From NCBI RefSeq assembly GCF_036345995.1, contig NZ_CP107796.1, forward strand, positions 4,960,001 through 5,024,000: a stretch of DNA of 64,000 nucleotides, read 5' to 3'. Below are positions 15,364 to 23,963 of this stretch, piece by piece (positions within the stretch are counted from its first letter, which is position 1; every line of letters starts with the position of its first letter). The notes under the pieces were generated by a model, which was not told the DNA's origin, did no database searches, and was given only the letters and a program-made list of their open reading frames with translations. The position numbers were made by a program, and so were the translations under genes. Source of the DNA: Streptomyces sp. NBC_00557. GTDB lineage: Bacteria > Actinomycetota > Actinomycetes > Streptomycetales > Streptomycetaceae.

Positions 15364-16632
15364 TTAAGAGAGGCTTAGCGCTCGTTCCGGAAGACGGTCG
15401 GAACCGGGCCGGGGTTCCGTCGTCCGCACGGTCTTTTGCCTCGGTTCAGTCGAGCGCCACAACCGGACCAGCGACAGCACGGCCGCGACGGCCAGGATCC
15501 CGTTGCGGGCCAGCATCAGCAGACAGCCGGTCCAGGTGCCCGCCGTCACCTCGCCGTAGTTCATCGGGAACACCAGGGTGCTCAGCGCCGTCGCCGCCAG
15601 GACCAGCGCCGCGGCCGGCCGCTGGCTGGTGTGCCGCGAGGTCAGGCACACCGCGGCGAGACCGAGCAGCCAGACCATGTACTGCGGGCTGATCACCCGG
15701 CTGGTGACCGTGAACAGCAGCACTGCGCTCAGCGCCGCGTCGAACGGCGTCGCCTCGGTCCAGCGCCGCGCCCGCACCCGCCACAGCACCAGCAGCCCGA
15801 AGGCGACCACGGTCAGCGCCAGACAGGCGGCGGCGACGGCCGCCACATGCGGGCCGACCAGCTCGGTGGCGCCGTACCGGTAGCGCGCCCGGCCCGGCCA
15901 GCCGGCGTGCCGCGCCAGGTTCAGCGCCGTGCCGGCCAGCGACTCGATCTGCACGCCCCGCCCGCCCTGCCCGCGCAGGAAGGACAGGGGGTGGTCGAAG
16001 CGCACGGCGAGCACGCCGAACGCGGTGACCGAGGCCGCCGTCGCCCAGCCCCACGCCCGGCGCGTCGCGGCCCCCCGGGGCGTGCCGAGCAGCACCAGCG
16101 CCGGCCACACCTTCACCAGCGCGCCCAGCGCCCCGAGCACACCGCACGCGCGCGTGGAGCGCCCGAGCACCAGCAGGGAGAGCACCGCGAAGGCAGTGGC
16201 CTGGACGTCGTACCGGGCGAGCGGGAGCTGCAGCAGCAGCGGCAGGCCGCCCGTCCACAGGGCCGCGCCGCGCAGGCTGCGCCCGGCCCGCCGCCCCGTG
16301 CGGGTCAGCGCGGCCGTGACCAGCGCGTCCGCGGCCAGGGTGAGCACCACGAACGCCGGGAAGTACGCAGGCCACGGCAGCAGGCGGGGCGCCAGCAGCA
16401 CCGCGCCGGCGCCCGGCGGGTACTGCCACAGCGTGTCGTGCACCGGGAACGAACCGCGCGCGAGCACGCCGGACCAGTCGAAGTACAGCTGCCGCACCTC
16501 ACCGGACACCGTGCCGCCGCCGAGCAGCCGAGCGGTGTCGTGGGTGAGCAGCCACAGCATCAGGGCGCGGGTGCCCAGCCAGGCGAGAGTGACGCAGAGG
16601 ACCCGACCGGAGTTGACACGGAGACGGTTCAT
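15364..16632 (-). CDS. GT87-like polyprenol-phosphate-dependent mannosyltransferase (DUF2029 type)
   Basis: 422 residues from the ATG at 16632; an upstream in-frame start at 16698 was rejected because the added residues are unlike the family. About ten to eleven hydrophobic helices alternate with short loops. The first outer loop has YFDWSGVLARGSFPVHDTLWQYPPG-type sequence, matching the GT-C/GT87 layout in which an Asp near the end of helix 1 is catalytic. Actinobacterial GT87 enzymes extend lipomannan-like chains outside the membrane from polyprenyl-phosphate-mannose. It is divergent from another GT-C gene 96 bp away. Confidence 0.75.
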   Translation of the reverse strand: MNRLRVNSGRVLCVTLAWLGTRALMLWLLTHDTARLLGGGTVSGEVRQLYFDWSGVLARGSFPVHDTLWQYPPGAGAVLLAPRLLPWPAYFPAFVVLTLAADALVTAALTRTGRRAGRSLRGAALWTGGLPLLLQLPLARYDVQATAFAVLSLLVLGRSTRACGVLGALGALVKVWPALVLLGTPRGAATRRAWGWATAASVTAFGVLAVRFDHPLSFLRGQGGRGVQIESLAGTALNLARHAGWPGRARYRYGATELVGPHVAAVAAACLALTVVAFGLLVLWRVRARRWTEATPFDAALSAVLLFTVTSRVISPQYMVWLLGLAAVCLTSRHTSQRPAAALVLAATALSTLVFPMNYGEVTAGTWTGCLLMLARNGILAVAAVLSLVRLWRSTEPRQKTVRTTEPRPGSDRLPERALSLS

Positions 16633-16728
16633 CGCACGGGAGCCTAAGCGGCACGGATCGCATATCCCCGCTGATACGCCGTCAGAAGCGTAAAACATTG
16701 GCTAATCGCAAGAGATCGGGCGGGCGCT

Positions 16729-18381
16729 GTGGTGAACGTCGGGCTACCTGTGAAACCGAGGTCCCGTGGGGAGGCCGCGACGGCGGCCGGCGCGCCGCCC
16801 GGCGCCACGGCGCGCGTGGCGCGCGGCGAGGGCGACCGGGCCCGCCGCCGGGTCGCCGTGGGCGTGCCCGCGCTGGTGATGCTCGCGGTCGGGCTCCGGG
16901 GGCTGGACCGCAACGGAATGTGGCGCGACGAGGCCGTCAGCTTCCAGGTCGGGCGGCGCACGGTGCCGCAGATCTGGCGGCTGCTGCACGACGTGGACGC
17001 CGTGCACGGCCTGTACTACCTCCTCGTGCACGCCGTCCTGACCGTGCACCCCGGCGAGGTGGCGCTGCGGCTGCCGTCGGTGTGCGCGGCGGCGGTGACG
17101 GCCGCGCTGGTGGCGGCGCTCGGCACGCGGCTTCTGCGGCCGCGTGCGGGGCTGTGGGCCGGGCTGCTGTACGCGCTCACGCCGATGGCCGGGCACTACG
17201 CGCAGGAAGGCCGCTCGTACGCCCTGGTGGCCGCCGGGGCGACCGGGGCGACGCTGCTGTTCGTCCGGGCCGTCGAGGAGGGTTCGCGCGCGCGGGCCTG
17301 GGCGGCGTACGGCGCCGTCCTCGCGCTCACCTGCTGGCTGCACGAGTTCGCGGTGCTGCTGCTGTGCGCCCACGCGGCGTCGCTGGCGCTGACCCGGGCC
17401 GGGGCGAGGGCGTGGCGTGGCTGGGGGTGCGCGGCGGGCGGGGTCGCGGTCTCGCTGGTGCCGATGGTGCTGGTGTCCCGGGGGCAGGCGGCGCAGGTGG
17501 CGTGGCTGCGGAGGCCTACGGCCGTCAGCGCGGAGGAGTTGGCGCGGGCGTTCTTCGGGCCGTCCGGGGCGGTGTACGCGGTGTGCCTGTGCCTGGTGTT
17601 CGCAGGGCTGCCGGGGCTTGTGGGGCGGCGGGGGAATGTCACTCTCGTGGGGGTGGCCCTGCCGTTGACGGTGGTGCCGCCGGTGGTGCTCATGCTGGCC
17701 TCGCAGGTGTCGCCGCTGTTCGTCAACCGGTATGTGCTGTACGCGTTGAGCGGGGCGCCGTTGCTGGTGGTGGCGGGGGCGGAGCGCGTGGCCGGGATGG
17801 CGGGGCGGCTGCCGCTCGGCGGCCGTCGTGTGCGACCGCGGCTCGTCGTGCTCGCCGGGGTTCTCGCGGTCGGCGCCGGATTCCTGCACCAGCTTCCGGT
17901 GCTGCGGGCCGATCGGGATCCCGGCACCCGGCCCGACGACCTCGGAGCCGTGTCCCGGGTGGTGGCACGGGAGGCCGCGGAAGGGGACGCGGTGCTGTTC
18001 CTGCCGGCGCCTGCGCGGAACGCGGCGCTGGCCTACCCGGGGGCGTTCCGCGGGGTGCGGGACGTCGCGCTGGTGGAGGGGGCCGCCGGGTCGGGGACCC
18101 TGTACGGGCGCGAGGCCGGGCCGGGCGAGGTGCGGCGGAGGGTGGCGCGGCTTGACCGGGTGTGGGTCGTGGCGGACCCGGGCCTGCTCGCCGGACGCCG
18201 ACGCCCGTCGAACCCCGTCGAGCAGGCCAAACTCGCCGTGCTGCGGCGGGACTTCACCGGGCGGAAGGAGGTCCGGCGGGGCGGCCTGGTCGTACGGCTG
18301 TATGTGCGCGACCCCCTGTCCGGGCCGGTCAGCCGGCCTCGCTCTCCGCTGTCAGGGCCGCCGCGTCCAGGGCGGTCGTGA
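16729..18381 (+). CDS. GT39/ArnT-like membrane glycosyltransferase
   Basis: 550 residues from GTG (a second GTG is 3 bases later). After a basic cytoplasmic leader (1-42), the first hydrophobic helix is followed by GLDRNGMWRDEAVSFQVGRR, whose DE pair corresponds to the catalytic acidic residues of protein-mannosyltransferase-like GT-C enzymes. The next conserved patch is GHYAQEGRSYAL. About ten helices are followed by a soluble C-terminal domain (about 400-550). It should transfer a sugar from a polyprenyl-phosphate donor on the outer face of the membrane. Its last 53 bases overlap the convergent ohrR gene. Confidence 0.78.
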   Translation: MVNVGLPVKPRSRGEAATAAGAPPGATARVARGEGDRARRRVAVGVPALVMLAVGLRGLDRNGMWRDEAVSFQVGRRTVPQIWRLLHDVDAVHGLYYLLVHAVLTVHPGEVALRLPSVCAAAVTAALVAALGTRLLRPRAGLWAGLLYALTPMAGHYAQEGRSYALVAAGATGATLLFVRAVEEGSRARAWAAYGAVLALTCWLHEFAVLLLCAHAASLALTRAGARAWRGWGCAAGGVAVSLVPMVLVSRGQAAQVAWLRRPTAVSAEELARAFFGPSGAVYAVCLCLVFAGLPGLVGRRGNVTLVGVALPLTVVPPVVLMLASQVSPLFVNRYVLYALSGAPLLVVAGAERVAGMAGRLPLGGRRVRPRLVVLAGVLAVGAGFLHQLPVLRADRDPGTRPDDLGAVSRVVAREAAEGDAVLFLPAPARNAALAYPGAFRGVRDVALVEGAAGSGTLYGREAGPGEVRRRVARLDRVWVVADPGLLAGRRRPSNPVEQAKLAVLRRDFTGRKEVRRGGLVVRLYVRDPLSGPVSRPRSPLSGPPRPGRS

Positions 18382-18814
18382 GGCGGTCGAGGCGTTCGCG
18401 CAGGTCGGCGATCTCCGCCAGGTCGAAGCCGGTCGCCCCCATGATGCGGCGCGGCACCTGAAGGGCCCGCTCGCGCAGCGCGGCGCCCTCCTCGGTGAGC
18501 CGCACCTGGACCGAGCGCTCGTCCCGCGCGCTGCGCTCCCGGTGCACCAGACCGGCCGCCTCCAGCCGCTTGACCAGCGGGGACAGCGTGCCGGAGTCGA
18601 GCCGCAGCTGCTCGCCGAGCTTCTTGACGGGCAGGTCGCCCTGTTCCCAGAGGACCAGCATCACCAGGTACTGCGGATAGGTGAGCCCGAGGTCCTTGAG
18701 GATCACGCGGTAGACGCCGTTGAAGGCGCGCGACGCGGCGTGCAGGGAGAAGCAGATCTGGCGGTCCAGGCGGAGCCAGTCGGCGTCGGCGGAGGAAGGG
18801 GGCGAGGCGGTCAT
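18329..18814 (-). CDS. ohrR: OhrR, MarR-family organic-peroxide-sensing repressor
   Basis: 161 residues from the ATG at 18814. The N-terminal segment DRQICFSLHAASRAF carries Cys21 at the position of the single reactive cysteine of Bacillus OhrR, whose oxidation by organic hydroperoxides releases DNA. The winged helix covers about 55-120 (LGEQLRLDSGTLSPLVKRLE, then RSARDERSVQVRLTEEG). Divergent ohr lies 110 bp away with a perfect palindrome between. The pair interrupts the glycosyltransferase cluster and looks functionally separate from it. Confidence 0.92.
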   Translation of the reverse strand: MTASPPSSADADWLRLDRQICFSLHAASRAFNGVYRVILKDLGLTYPQYLVMLVLWEQGDLPVKKLGEQLRLDSGTLSPLVKRLEAAGLVHRERSARDERSVQVRLTEEGAALRERALQVPRRIMGATGFDLAEIADLRERLDRLTTALDAAALTAESEAG

Positions 18815-18843
18815 GCGTCCAGGGTAGCGCTGGCGAGCCATTT

Positions 18844-18857
18844 AGTTGTGCACAACT
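18844..18857. promoter_or_regulatory. OhrR operator palindrome
   Basis: AGTTGTGCACAACT is a perfect 14-bp palindrome in the ohrR-ohr intergenic region, and a half-site-like TTAATTGTGTGC follows at once. TTGTGC (18846-18851) could be the -35 of the ohr promoter with TACTTG (18871-18876) as -10. If so, bound OhrR would block RNA polymerase. Confidence 0.75.
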
Positions 18858-18923
18858 TAATTGTGTGCTCTACTTGTGCTCGCAAGCCCGCACCGCACAC
18901 CGCAACGAGAAGGACGGGTCACC

Positions 18924-19337
18924 ATGGACGCGCTCTACACCGCAGTCGCCACCGCCACCCACGGCCGGGACGGTCGTGCCGTCTCCTCCGACGGCAGGAT
19001 CGACCTCAAGCTGGCCCCGCCGGTGGAGCTGGGCGGCAACGGCGAGGGCACCAATCCCGAGCAGCTCTTCGCCGCCGGGTACGCCGCCTGCTTCGGCAGC
19101 GCCCTGGGCCTGGTCGGCCGGCAGGCCAAGGTCGACGTCAGCGACGCGGCCGTGACCGCCGAGGTCGGCATCGGCAAGCAGGGCGAGGGCTTCGGGCTGA
19201 AGGTGACGCTGCGCATCGAGCTGCCCGACACCGTGGACCAGGAGACCGGCCGCAAGCTGGTCGAGACCGCCCACCAGGTCTGCCCCTACTCCAACGCCAC
19301 CCGCGGCAACATCGACGTCGACCTCGTCATCGAGTAG
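18924..19337 (+). CDS. ohr: Organic hydroperoxide resistance protein Ohr (OsmC/Ohr family)
   Basis: 137 residues. It is a thiol peroxidase that reduces organic and fatty-acid hydroperoxides in the cytoplasm. The two catalytic cysteines are Cys56 in YAACFGSAL and Cys120 in HQVCPYSNATRGN, the spacing of true Ohr proteins rather than OsmC. The start ATG follows a GAGAAGGA ribosome site. Control by the divergent OhrR through the palindrome at 18844 is strongly suggested. A perfect hairpin terminator follows. Confidence 0.95.
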   Translation: MDALYTAVATATHGRDGRAVSSDGRIDLKLAPPVELGGNGEGTNPEQLFAAGYAACFGSALGLVGRQAKVDVSDAAVTAEVGIGKQGEGFGLKVTLRIELPDTVDQETGRKLVETAHQVCPYSNATRGNIDVDLVIE

Positions 19338-19355
19338 GCCCGCGGGAAGCCTTCC

Positions 19356-19383
19356 GAGGGTGCCGGCCCCGGCCGGCACCCTC
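19356..19383. terminator. Bidirectional terminator between ohr and the GT2-TagF gene
   Basis: Perfect 13-bp stem (19356-19368 with 19371-19383) with a 2-nt loop, between convergent genes. Confidence 0.8.
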
Positions 19384-19395
19384 GCGCGCGTGGCC

Positions 19396-21603
19396 CTATG
19401 CCGAGGCCAGCGTGTCCCGGCCGGCCTGCTGCCCCGGAATCCGTACCGCGCCCGGTCCGGTCAGCGGCTCACCCAGCAGCAGCGTCCGTACGACCCGCTC
19501 GGCGGCCCGGCCGTCGTCGAACTCGCAGAACCGGGACCGGAACACCGCCCGCAGCCGCGCCGACTCCTCGTCCCGCCAGGCCCCCGAGGCGAACAGCCGG
19601 ACCAGCTCCCGGTAGGAGCGCGAGACGTGGCCCGGCGGCTCGGCCGTGATGTCGAAGTAGGCACCCCGGCTCGCCGCGTACGCGGGCCAGTCGTCGGCGT
19701 GCACCACGATCGGCCGGTCCAGGTTGGCGTAGTCGAACATCACGGCCGAGTAGTCGGTGACCAGCACGTCCGCCGCGAGCATGACCTCCTCCGCGCGCGG
19801 CTCGTCGGTCGCGTCGACGACGATCCCGCGCCGGGACAGCTCCGCCAGTCCCATCCCGCGCGCGGGGCCCGCCGCCAGCGACGGATGCAGCCGCACCACC
19901 AGCGTGTGCCCCTCGCCCAGATCGGCCGCGAACCGGGCCAGGTCGATCCGGTCGACATGCCCGAGACGGCGGTAGTCCCGCCGGGTCGGCGCGTACAGCA
20001 CCACCGTGTCCGTCTCCGGGATGCCGTACCGTCGCCGGAAGTCGCTGTCGCCGCCGTTCACCAGCACGTCGTTGCGCGGGCTGCCCGTGCGCACCGAGGT
20101 GAAGTGGCAGGGGTAGGCCCGCTCCCAGACCAGCTCGGAGTGGCGGTTGGCGACCAGGCTGTAGTCCCACCGGTCGGCCCGGCGCAGCATCTGCGGCACG
20201 TCGAAGCCGAGCCGGGCCCCCGGCTTGTCCAGCAGATCGGCGCCCATGTACTTCAGCGGGGTGCCCTGGTGGGTCTGGATGTGCACGCTGCCGGGCCGCT
20301 TGACCAGCGTGCCCGGCCAGTTGACGTCGTTGACGAAGAACGCCGCCCGTGAGGTGACCTCCAGATAGCGCCGGGAGCCCACGATCACGTGCTCCACACC
20401 GGACGGCAGCAGCGCGGCGGTCTCCTCGTCCCGCACCACCCACACCCCGCGCAGCTGCGGGGCGATCCGGCGGGCCTTGGCGTACACGGCGGCCGGGTCG
20501 CCGAGCATGCCCCGGTGCGAGGACGCCGAGTAGACGACCAGGTCCGGATCGAGCGGGCGGCGCGCGTGCAGGCCGGCCCAGCCGGAGCGGGCCCGCGCGG
20601 CCGCCGCGCCCCGGGCCAGCCCGGCCAGCCGGGCCGCCTCCGCGCCGGCCCGCGCCGCCCGCCGCCTGATCCGGTATCCCGTCCAGGAGCCCTCCAGCAG
20701 GCCCACCTCGCCGTCGGCCAGGGCGCCCTCGGGCCGGTACGCGCGGAACTTCTCCGCCGTACGCCGGAAGAACTCGGCCTTGTCGGCGGGCGGCAGCCGG
20801 TCCGGCTTGGCCAGGATGTCCAGGCAGTGCTCGCCCATCTTGCGGTGCAGGTACGGCCGCCAGTGCGCCAGCTCGGGGTGCCGCTGAAGGAACGCGAAAA
20901 CCCGGTCGTACTGGTCGTGGATGTCGAAGTGCTTGCGGCTGGTGGTGGACAGGATGTTGCCCTGCCGGCGCTGCCGGTAGTTCACGCAGATCCGGTCCAG
21001 CGTGGCGATCCGGCCGGCGCTGAGCATGACCGGGAAGGTCCACGGGGTGTCCTCGTAGTAGCCCGGCGGGAACGCGAAGCCCTCCGCCTCGACGAACTCG
21101 CGCCGGTAGACCTTGTTCCACACCACCATCAGCAGGTCCAGGATCCGCGGGAACTCGTCCGCGGTGAAGGTGCCCGGGCCGGCCTCGGCGAGCACCTCGG
21201 CCAGGGCGTTGCGCCGGGTGCCGCCCCACCAGTAGGTGCGGGCGTAGTCGAAGACCAGCACGTCCGGGTCCCCGGCCTCCTCGAGACGGTCGGCCATCGC
21301 CTGCAGCGCGCCCGGGGTGAGGGTGTCGTCGCTGTCCAGGAAGAACAGGTAGTCGCCGGTGGCGTGCGGCATCCCGGCGTTGCGGGCGCGGCCGAGGCCC
21401 ACGTTCTCCGGCAGGTGCAGCACCTTCACCCGGGGGTCGCGCCCGGCGTACTCGTCGAGGATGGCGCCGCAGCCGTCCGGGGAGCGGTCGTCCACGGCGA
21501 TCAGCTCGAAGTCGTTGAAGGACTGCAGCAGCACCGAGTCCAGGCACTCGCGCAGAAAGCCCTGCACCTTGAAACAGGGCACGATCAGACTGAAGCGGGG
21601 CAC
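19396..21603 (-). CDS. GT2-TagF fusion glycopolymer synthase; TagF half lacks first catalytic His
   Basis: 735 residues. The GT2 domain (1-230) is complete: FSLIVPCFKVQGFL, LIAVDDRSPDGC, VGLGRARNAGM, FFLDSDDTL and YYEDTPWTFP. A helical linker (about 230-350) follows. The TagF-like half (about 355-715) has IQTHQGTPLK, where the family's catalytic His is replaced by Gln446, then VLYAPTRRD, VVRLHPSLAAG (second His kept) and TDYSAVMFDYANLDRP. One active GT2 site and an impaired or altered glycerophosphotransferase site are inferred. It starts 6 bases after the stop of the next sister gene, so the two are one transcription unit. Confidence 0.85.
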   Translation of the reverse strand: MPRFSLIVPCFKVQGFLRECLDSVLLQSFNDFELIAVDDRSPDGCGAILDEYAGRDPRVKVLHLPENVGLGRARNAGMPHATGDYLFFLDSDDTLTPGALQAMADRLEEAGDPDVLVFDYARTYWWGGTRRNALAEVLAEAGPGTFTADEFPRILDLLMVVWNKVYRREFVEAEGFAFPPGYYEDTPWTFPVMLSAGRIATLDRICVNYRQRRQGNILSTTSRKHFDIHDQYDRVFAFLQRHPELAHWRPYLHRKMGEHCLDILAKPDRLPPADKAEFFRRTAEKFRAYRPEGALADGEVGLLEGSWTGYRIRRRAARAGAEAARLAGLARGAAAARARSGWAGLHARRPLDPDLVVYSASSHRGMLGDPAAVYAKARRIAPQLRGVWVVRDEETAALLPSGVEHVIVGSRRYLEVTSRAAFFVNDVNWPGTLVKRPGSVHIQTHQGTPLKYMGADLLDKPGARLGFDVPQMLRRADRWDYSLVANRHSELVWERAYPCHFTSVRTGSPRNDVLVNGGDSDFRRRYGIPETDTVVLYAPTRRDYRRLGHVDRIDLARFAADLGEGHTLVVRLHPSLAAGPARGMGLAELSRRGIVVDATDEPRAEEVMLAADVLVTDYSAVMFDYANLDRPIVVHADDWPAYAASRGAYFDITAEPPGHVSRSYRELVRLFASGAWRDEESARLRAVFRSRFCEFDDGRAAERVVRTLLLGEPLTGPGAVRIPGQQAGRDTLASA

Positions 21604-21609
21604 GGCGGG

Positions 21610-23811
21610 TCAGCTCCTCACGAGGGTCGCGGCGGCGGGGGCGGGGACGCGCTGCGCGAGCGGCACCACCGGTGCGATGGCCTCGGGCGGCTCCCCGAGC
21701 AGCACCCGCCGTACCACCCGCTCGGCGGCCAGGCCGTCGTCGAACTCGCAGAACCGCTCCCGGAACGCGGCCCGCAGCGCCGCGGCGTCCGCGCCCGCGT
21801 ACGAGCCGTCGCGGAAGACGGCGGCCAGCTCCTCGGGGGTGCGCGCGACCGGCCCGGGCGGCTCGGCCGTCAGATCGAAGTAGACGCCCCGGGTCTCCCG
21901 GTAGACGTCCCAGTCGTCGGCGTACACGACGATCGGCCGGTCCAGGTTGGCGTAGTCGAACATGATCGAGGAGTAGTCGGTGACCAGCGCGTCCGCCGCC
22001 AGGCACACGTCCTCCGAGGAGCGGTGCGCGGTGACGTCGATGACCCGGCCGGAACTCGCCGCGGACCCCCGGTCGTAGAAGTAGTGGGCGCGCAGCAGCA
22101 CGACGACGTCCTCGCCGGCCGCCGCGCAGAAGGCCTCCAGGTCGAGGCCGGGCTCGAAGCCGGTGTGGTGGTCGCGGTGGGTGGGCGCGTACAGGACGGC
22201 CGTCGCGCCCTCGGGCACCCCCAGCTCCCGCCGGATGCGGGCCACGTCCTCGGCGCTCGCCGTGTAGTAGACGTCGTTGCGCGGATAGCCGTACTCCAGC
22301 GCCTCCCAGGAGCCGGGGAAGGCGCGCTCCCACATCTGCGTGGAGTGCCGGTTGGCGGAGAGGTTGAAGTCCCAGCGGTCGACGCGGCCGAGCAGCCGGG
22401 TGTAGCTGCCCGACTGCGCCGCCACCACCGGATACGGCGACTGGTCCACGCCCATCGTCTTCAGCGGGGTGCCGTGCTGGGTCTGCAGATGCACGCTGCC
22501 GGGGCGCTTGACGATCCCCTCGGCGAAGTTGGCATTGTTGACCAGGTACTTGGCGCGGGCCAGCACCTCCCAGTAGCGGCGCGAGCCGATCACCGCGTAC
22601 TCCACGTCCTTCGGCATCGCGTGCTCCTGGCCGGGCTCCACCAGGAACACCGAGCGGATGTGCGGGGCGAGTTCCCGGGCCTTGGCGTGGATCGCGGCCG
22701 GGTTGCAGGTGTAGCCGCGGCCCCAGTAGGCGCAGTACACGGCCAGGTTCTCGTCGAGGGGGCGGCGCAGGTCGCGGGCGTAGCGCAGCCGGGTGCGCAC
22801 CGCGCGCGGGCGGGGCAGGCCCTCGGAAGCGTGCACTGCCACCCGGTTGGCACCGCGCAGCGCCCGGAACGCGCTGTAGGCGCCGGCCGCCAGCAGCCGG
22901 TGCTGCACGCCCAGGCTGCCGCCCGGCGCCCGGTAACCGGCCGGCCGGTGACGCCGGTAGAGACGGGCGGCCCGGCGGAAGAACGCCCGGTGCCCGGACG
23001 GCAGCCGCTCCGGCCGGGACGCCGTCTTCAGCACCTGGCCGAACAGCTGCTCGAAGAGTGCGCGCGTCCGCTCGGCGGGCAGTTTCCGCTCGGCGGCCCG
23101 CGTCAGCACCAGGTCCACCTGGTCGAGCAGTTCGTGCTGGTGCGGCCCCGGCAGATTGAGCCGGCTGCCCTGCCGGCGCAGCCGGTGCCGTACGACGACC
23201 CGGCGCAGCACCGCGATCCGCCCGGCCGCGAGCGTCGTCAGCCCGCCCCAGCCCAGGTCGGTGAAGTGACTGTCGGGAAAGGCGAGTTCCCGCTCGGTGA
23301 GAAAGGCACGGCGGTACACCGCGCTCCACGCCGGGAGCTGCACGCCGGTCAGCTCCGGCAGGTCGGCCGGGGCGAAGGCGCCCTCGGGGGCGCGGGCGAA
23401 CAGCGGTGCCGCCGGGTTCGTCGGCTCGCCCTCCCACCAGGGGGCGCGCTCGTGCTCGACGTAGAGCACGTCCACGTCGGCGGTCTCGGCCAGCCGGGCG
23501 TCCAGCGCCGCGAGCGCGCCCGGCAGCAGCAGGTCGTCGCCGTCGAGGAACAGCACATACACGCCGGTCGCCGCCCGGATCCCCGCGTTGCGCGCCCCGC
23601 CCAGACCGGCGGACGGCGGCGAGTGGACCGCGGTCACCCGGGAGTCCCGCGCCGCGAAGCCGGCGGCCACCTCGGCGGCCGGGGCGTCGGGGCCGTCGCA
23701 GACCGGGATCAGCTGCAGATCGCCGAAGGACTGGCCGAGAACCGAGTCCAGCGCCTGGGACAGCCGGCCGGCGACCCCGTGGGACGGGACGATGATGCTG
23801 AAGCGGGGCAT
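21610..23811 (-). CDS. GT2-TagF fusion glycopolymer synthase, both halves intact
   Basis: 733 residues from the ATG at 23811, which follows the ribosome site AAAGGA. The GT2 domain has FSIIVPSHGVAG, GLGGARNAGI and LFLDGDDLL, though the first acidic motif is weakly kept (LIPVCDGPDA). The TagF half has LQTQHGTPLK with His446, VLYAPTHRD, LRAHYFYDRG and TDYSSIMFDYANLDRP, all conserved. This is the only one of the four fusions that keeps the DXD and both TagF histidines. It could alternate sugar and glycerol-phosphate addition in one polypeptide, as do some teichoic-acid and capsule polymerases. The donor of the second half is inferred from family only; no CDP-glycerol synthase is nearby. Confidence 0.85.
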   Translation of the reverse strand: MPRFSIIVPSHGVAGRLSQALDSVLGQSFGDLQLIPVCDGPDAPAAEVAAGFAARDSRVTAVHSPPSAGLGGARNAGIRAATGVYVLFLDGDDLLLPGALAALDARLAETADVDVLYVEHERAPWWEGEPTNPAAPLFARAPEGAFAPADLPELTGVQLPAWSAVYRRAFLTERELAFPDSHFTDLGWGGLTTLAAGRIAVLRRVVVRHRLRRQGSRLNLPGPHQHELLDQVDLVLTRAAERKLPAERTRALFEQLFGQVLKTASRPERLPSGHRAFFRRAARLYRRHRPAGYRAPGGSLGVQHRLLAAGAYSAFRALRGANRVAVHASEGLPRPRAVRTRLRYARDLRRPLDENLAVYCAYWGRGYTCNPAAIHAKARELAPHIRSVFLVEPGQEHAMPKDVEYAVIGSRRYWEVLARAKYLVNNANFAEGIVKRPGSVHLQTQHGTPLKTMGVDQSPYPVVAAQSGSYTRLLGRVDRWDFNLSANRHSTQMWERAFPGSWEALEYGYPRNDVYYTASAEDVARIRRELGVPEGATAVLYAPTHRDHHTGFEPGLDLEAFCAAAGEDVVVLLRAHYFYDRGSAASSGRVIDVTAHRSSEDVCLAADALVTDYSSIMFDYANLDRPIVVYADDWDVYRETRGVYFDLTAEPPGPVARTPEELAAVFRDGSYAGADAAALRAAFRERFCEFDDGLAAERVVRRVLLGEPPEAIAPVVPLAQRVPAPAAATLVRS

Positions 23812-23963
23812 GCTGTCCTTTCTGTCGTCTTGCGGACGCGCATCCTGCGGACGGGACCTGTCGCCCGTCCGGGCCGCCCCGCCGGGCGGCGGACGGGCGG
23901 CCGGCTCGGGACGGGCCGGGTCGAGCCGAGGAGCGCGCGAACTCCCGGAAGGGCCAACGCCGT
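23812..23963 (-). other. 152-bp GC-rich spacer between two fusion genes
   Basis: It contains several overlapping G/C inverted repeats (for example around 23870-23912) and an AAAGGA ribosome site at its left end. No gene or clear promoter was recognised. Confidence 0.3.
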
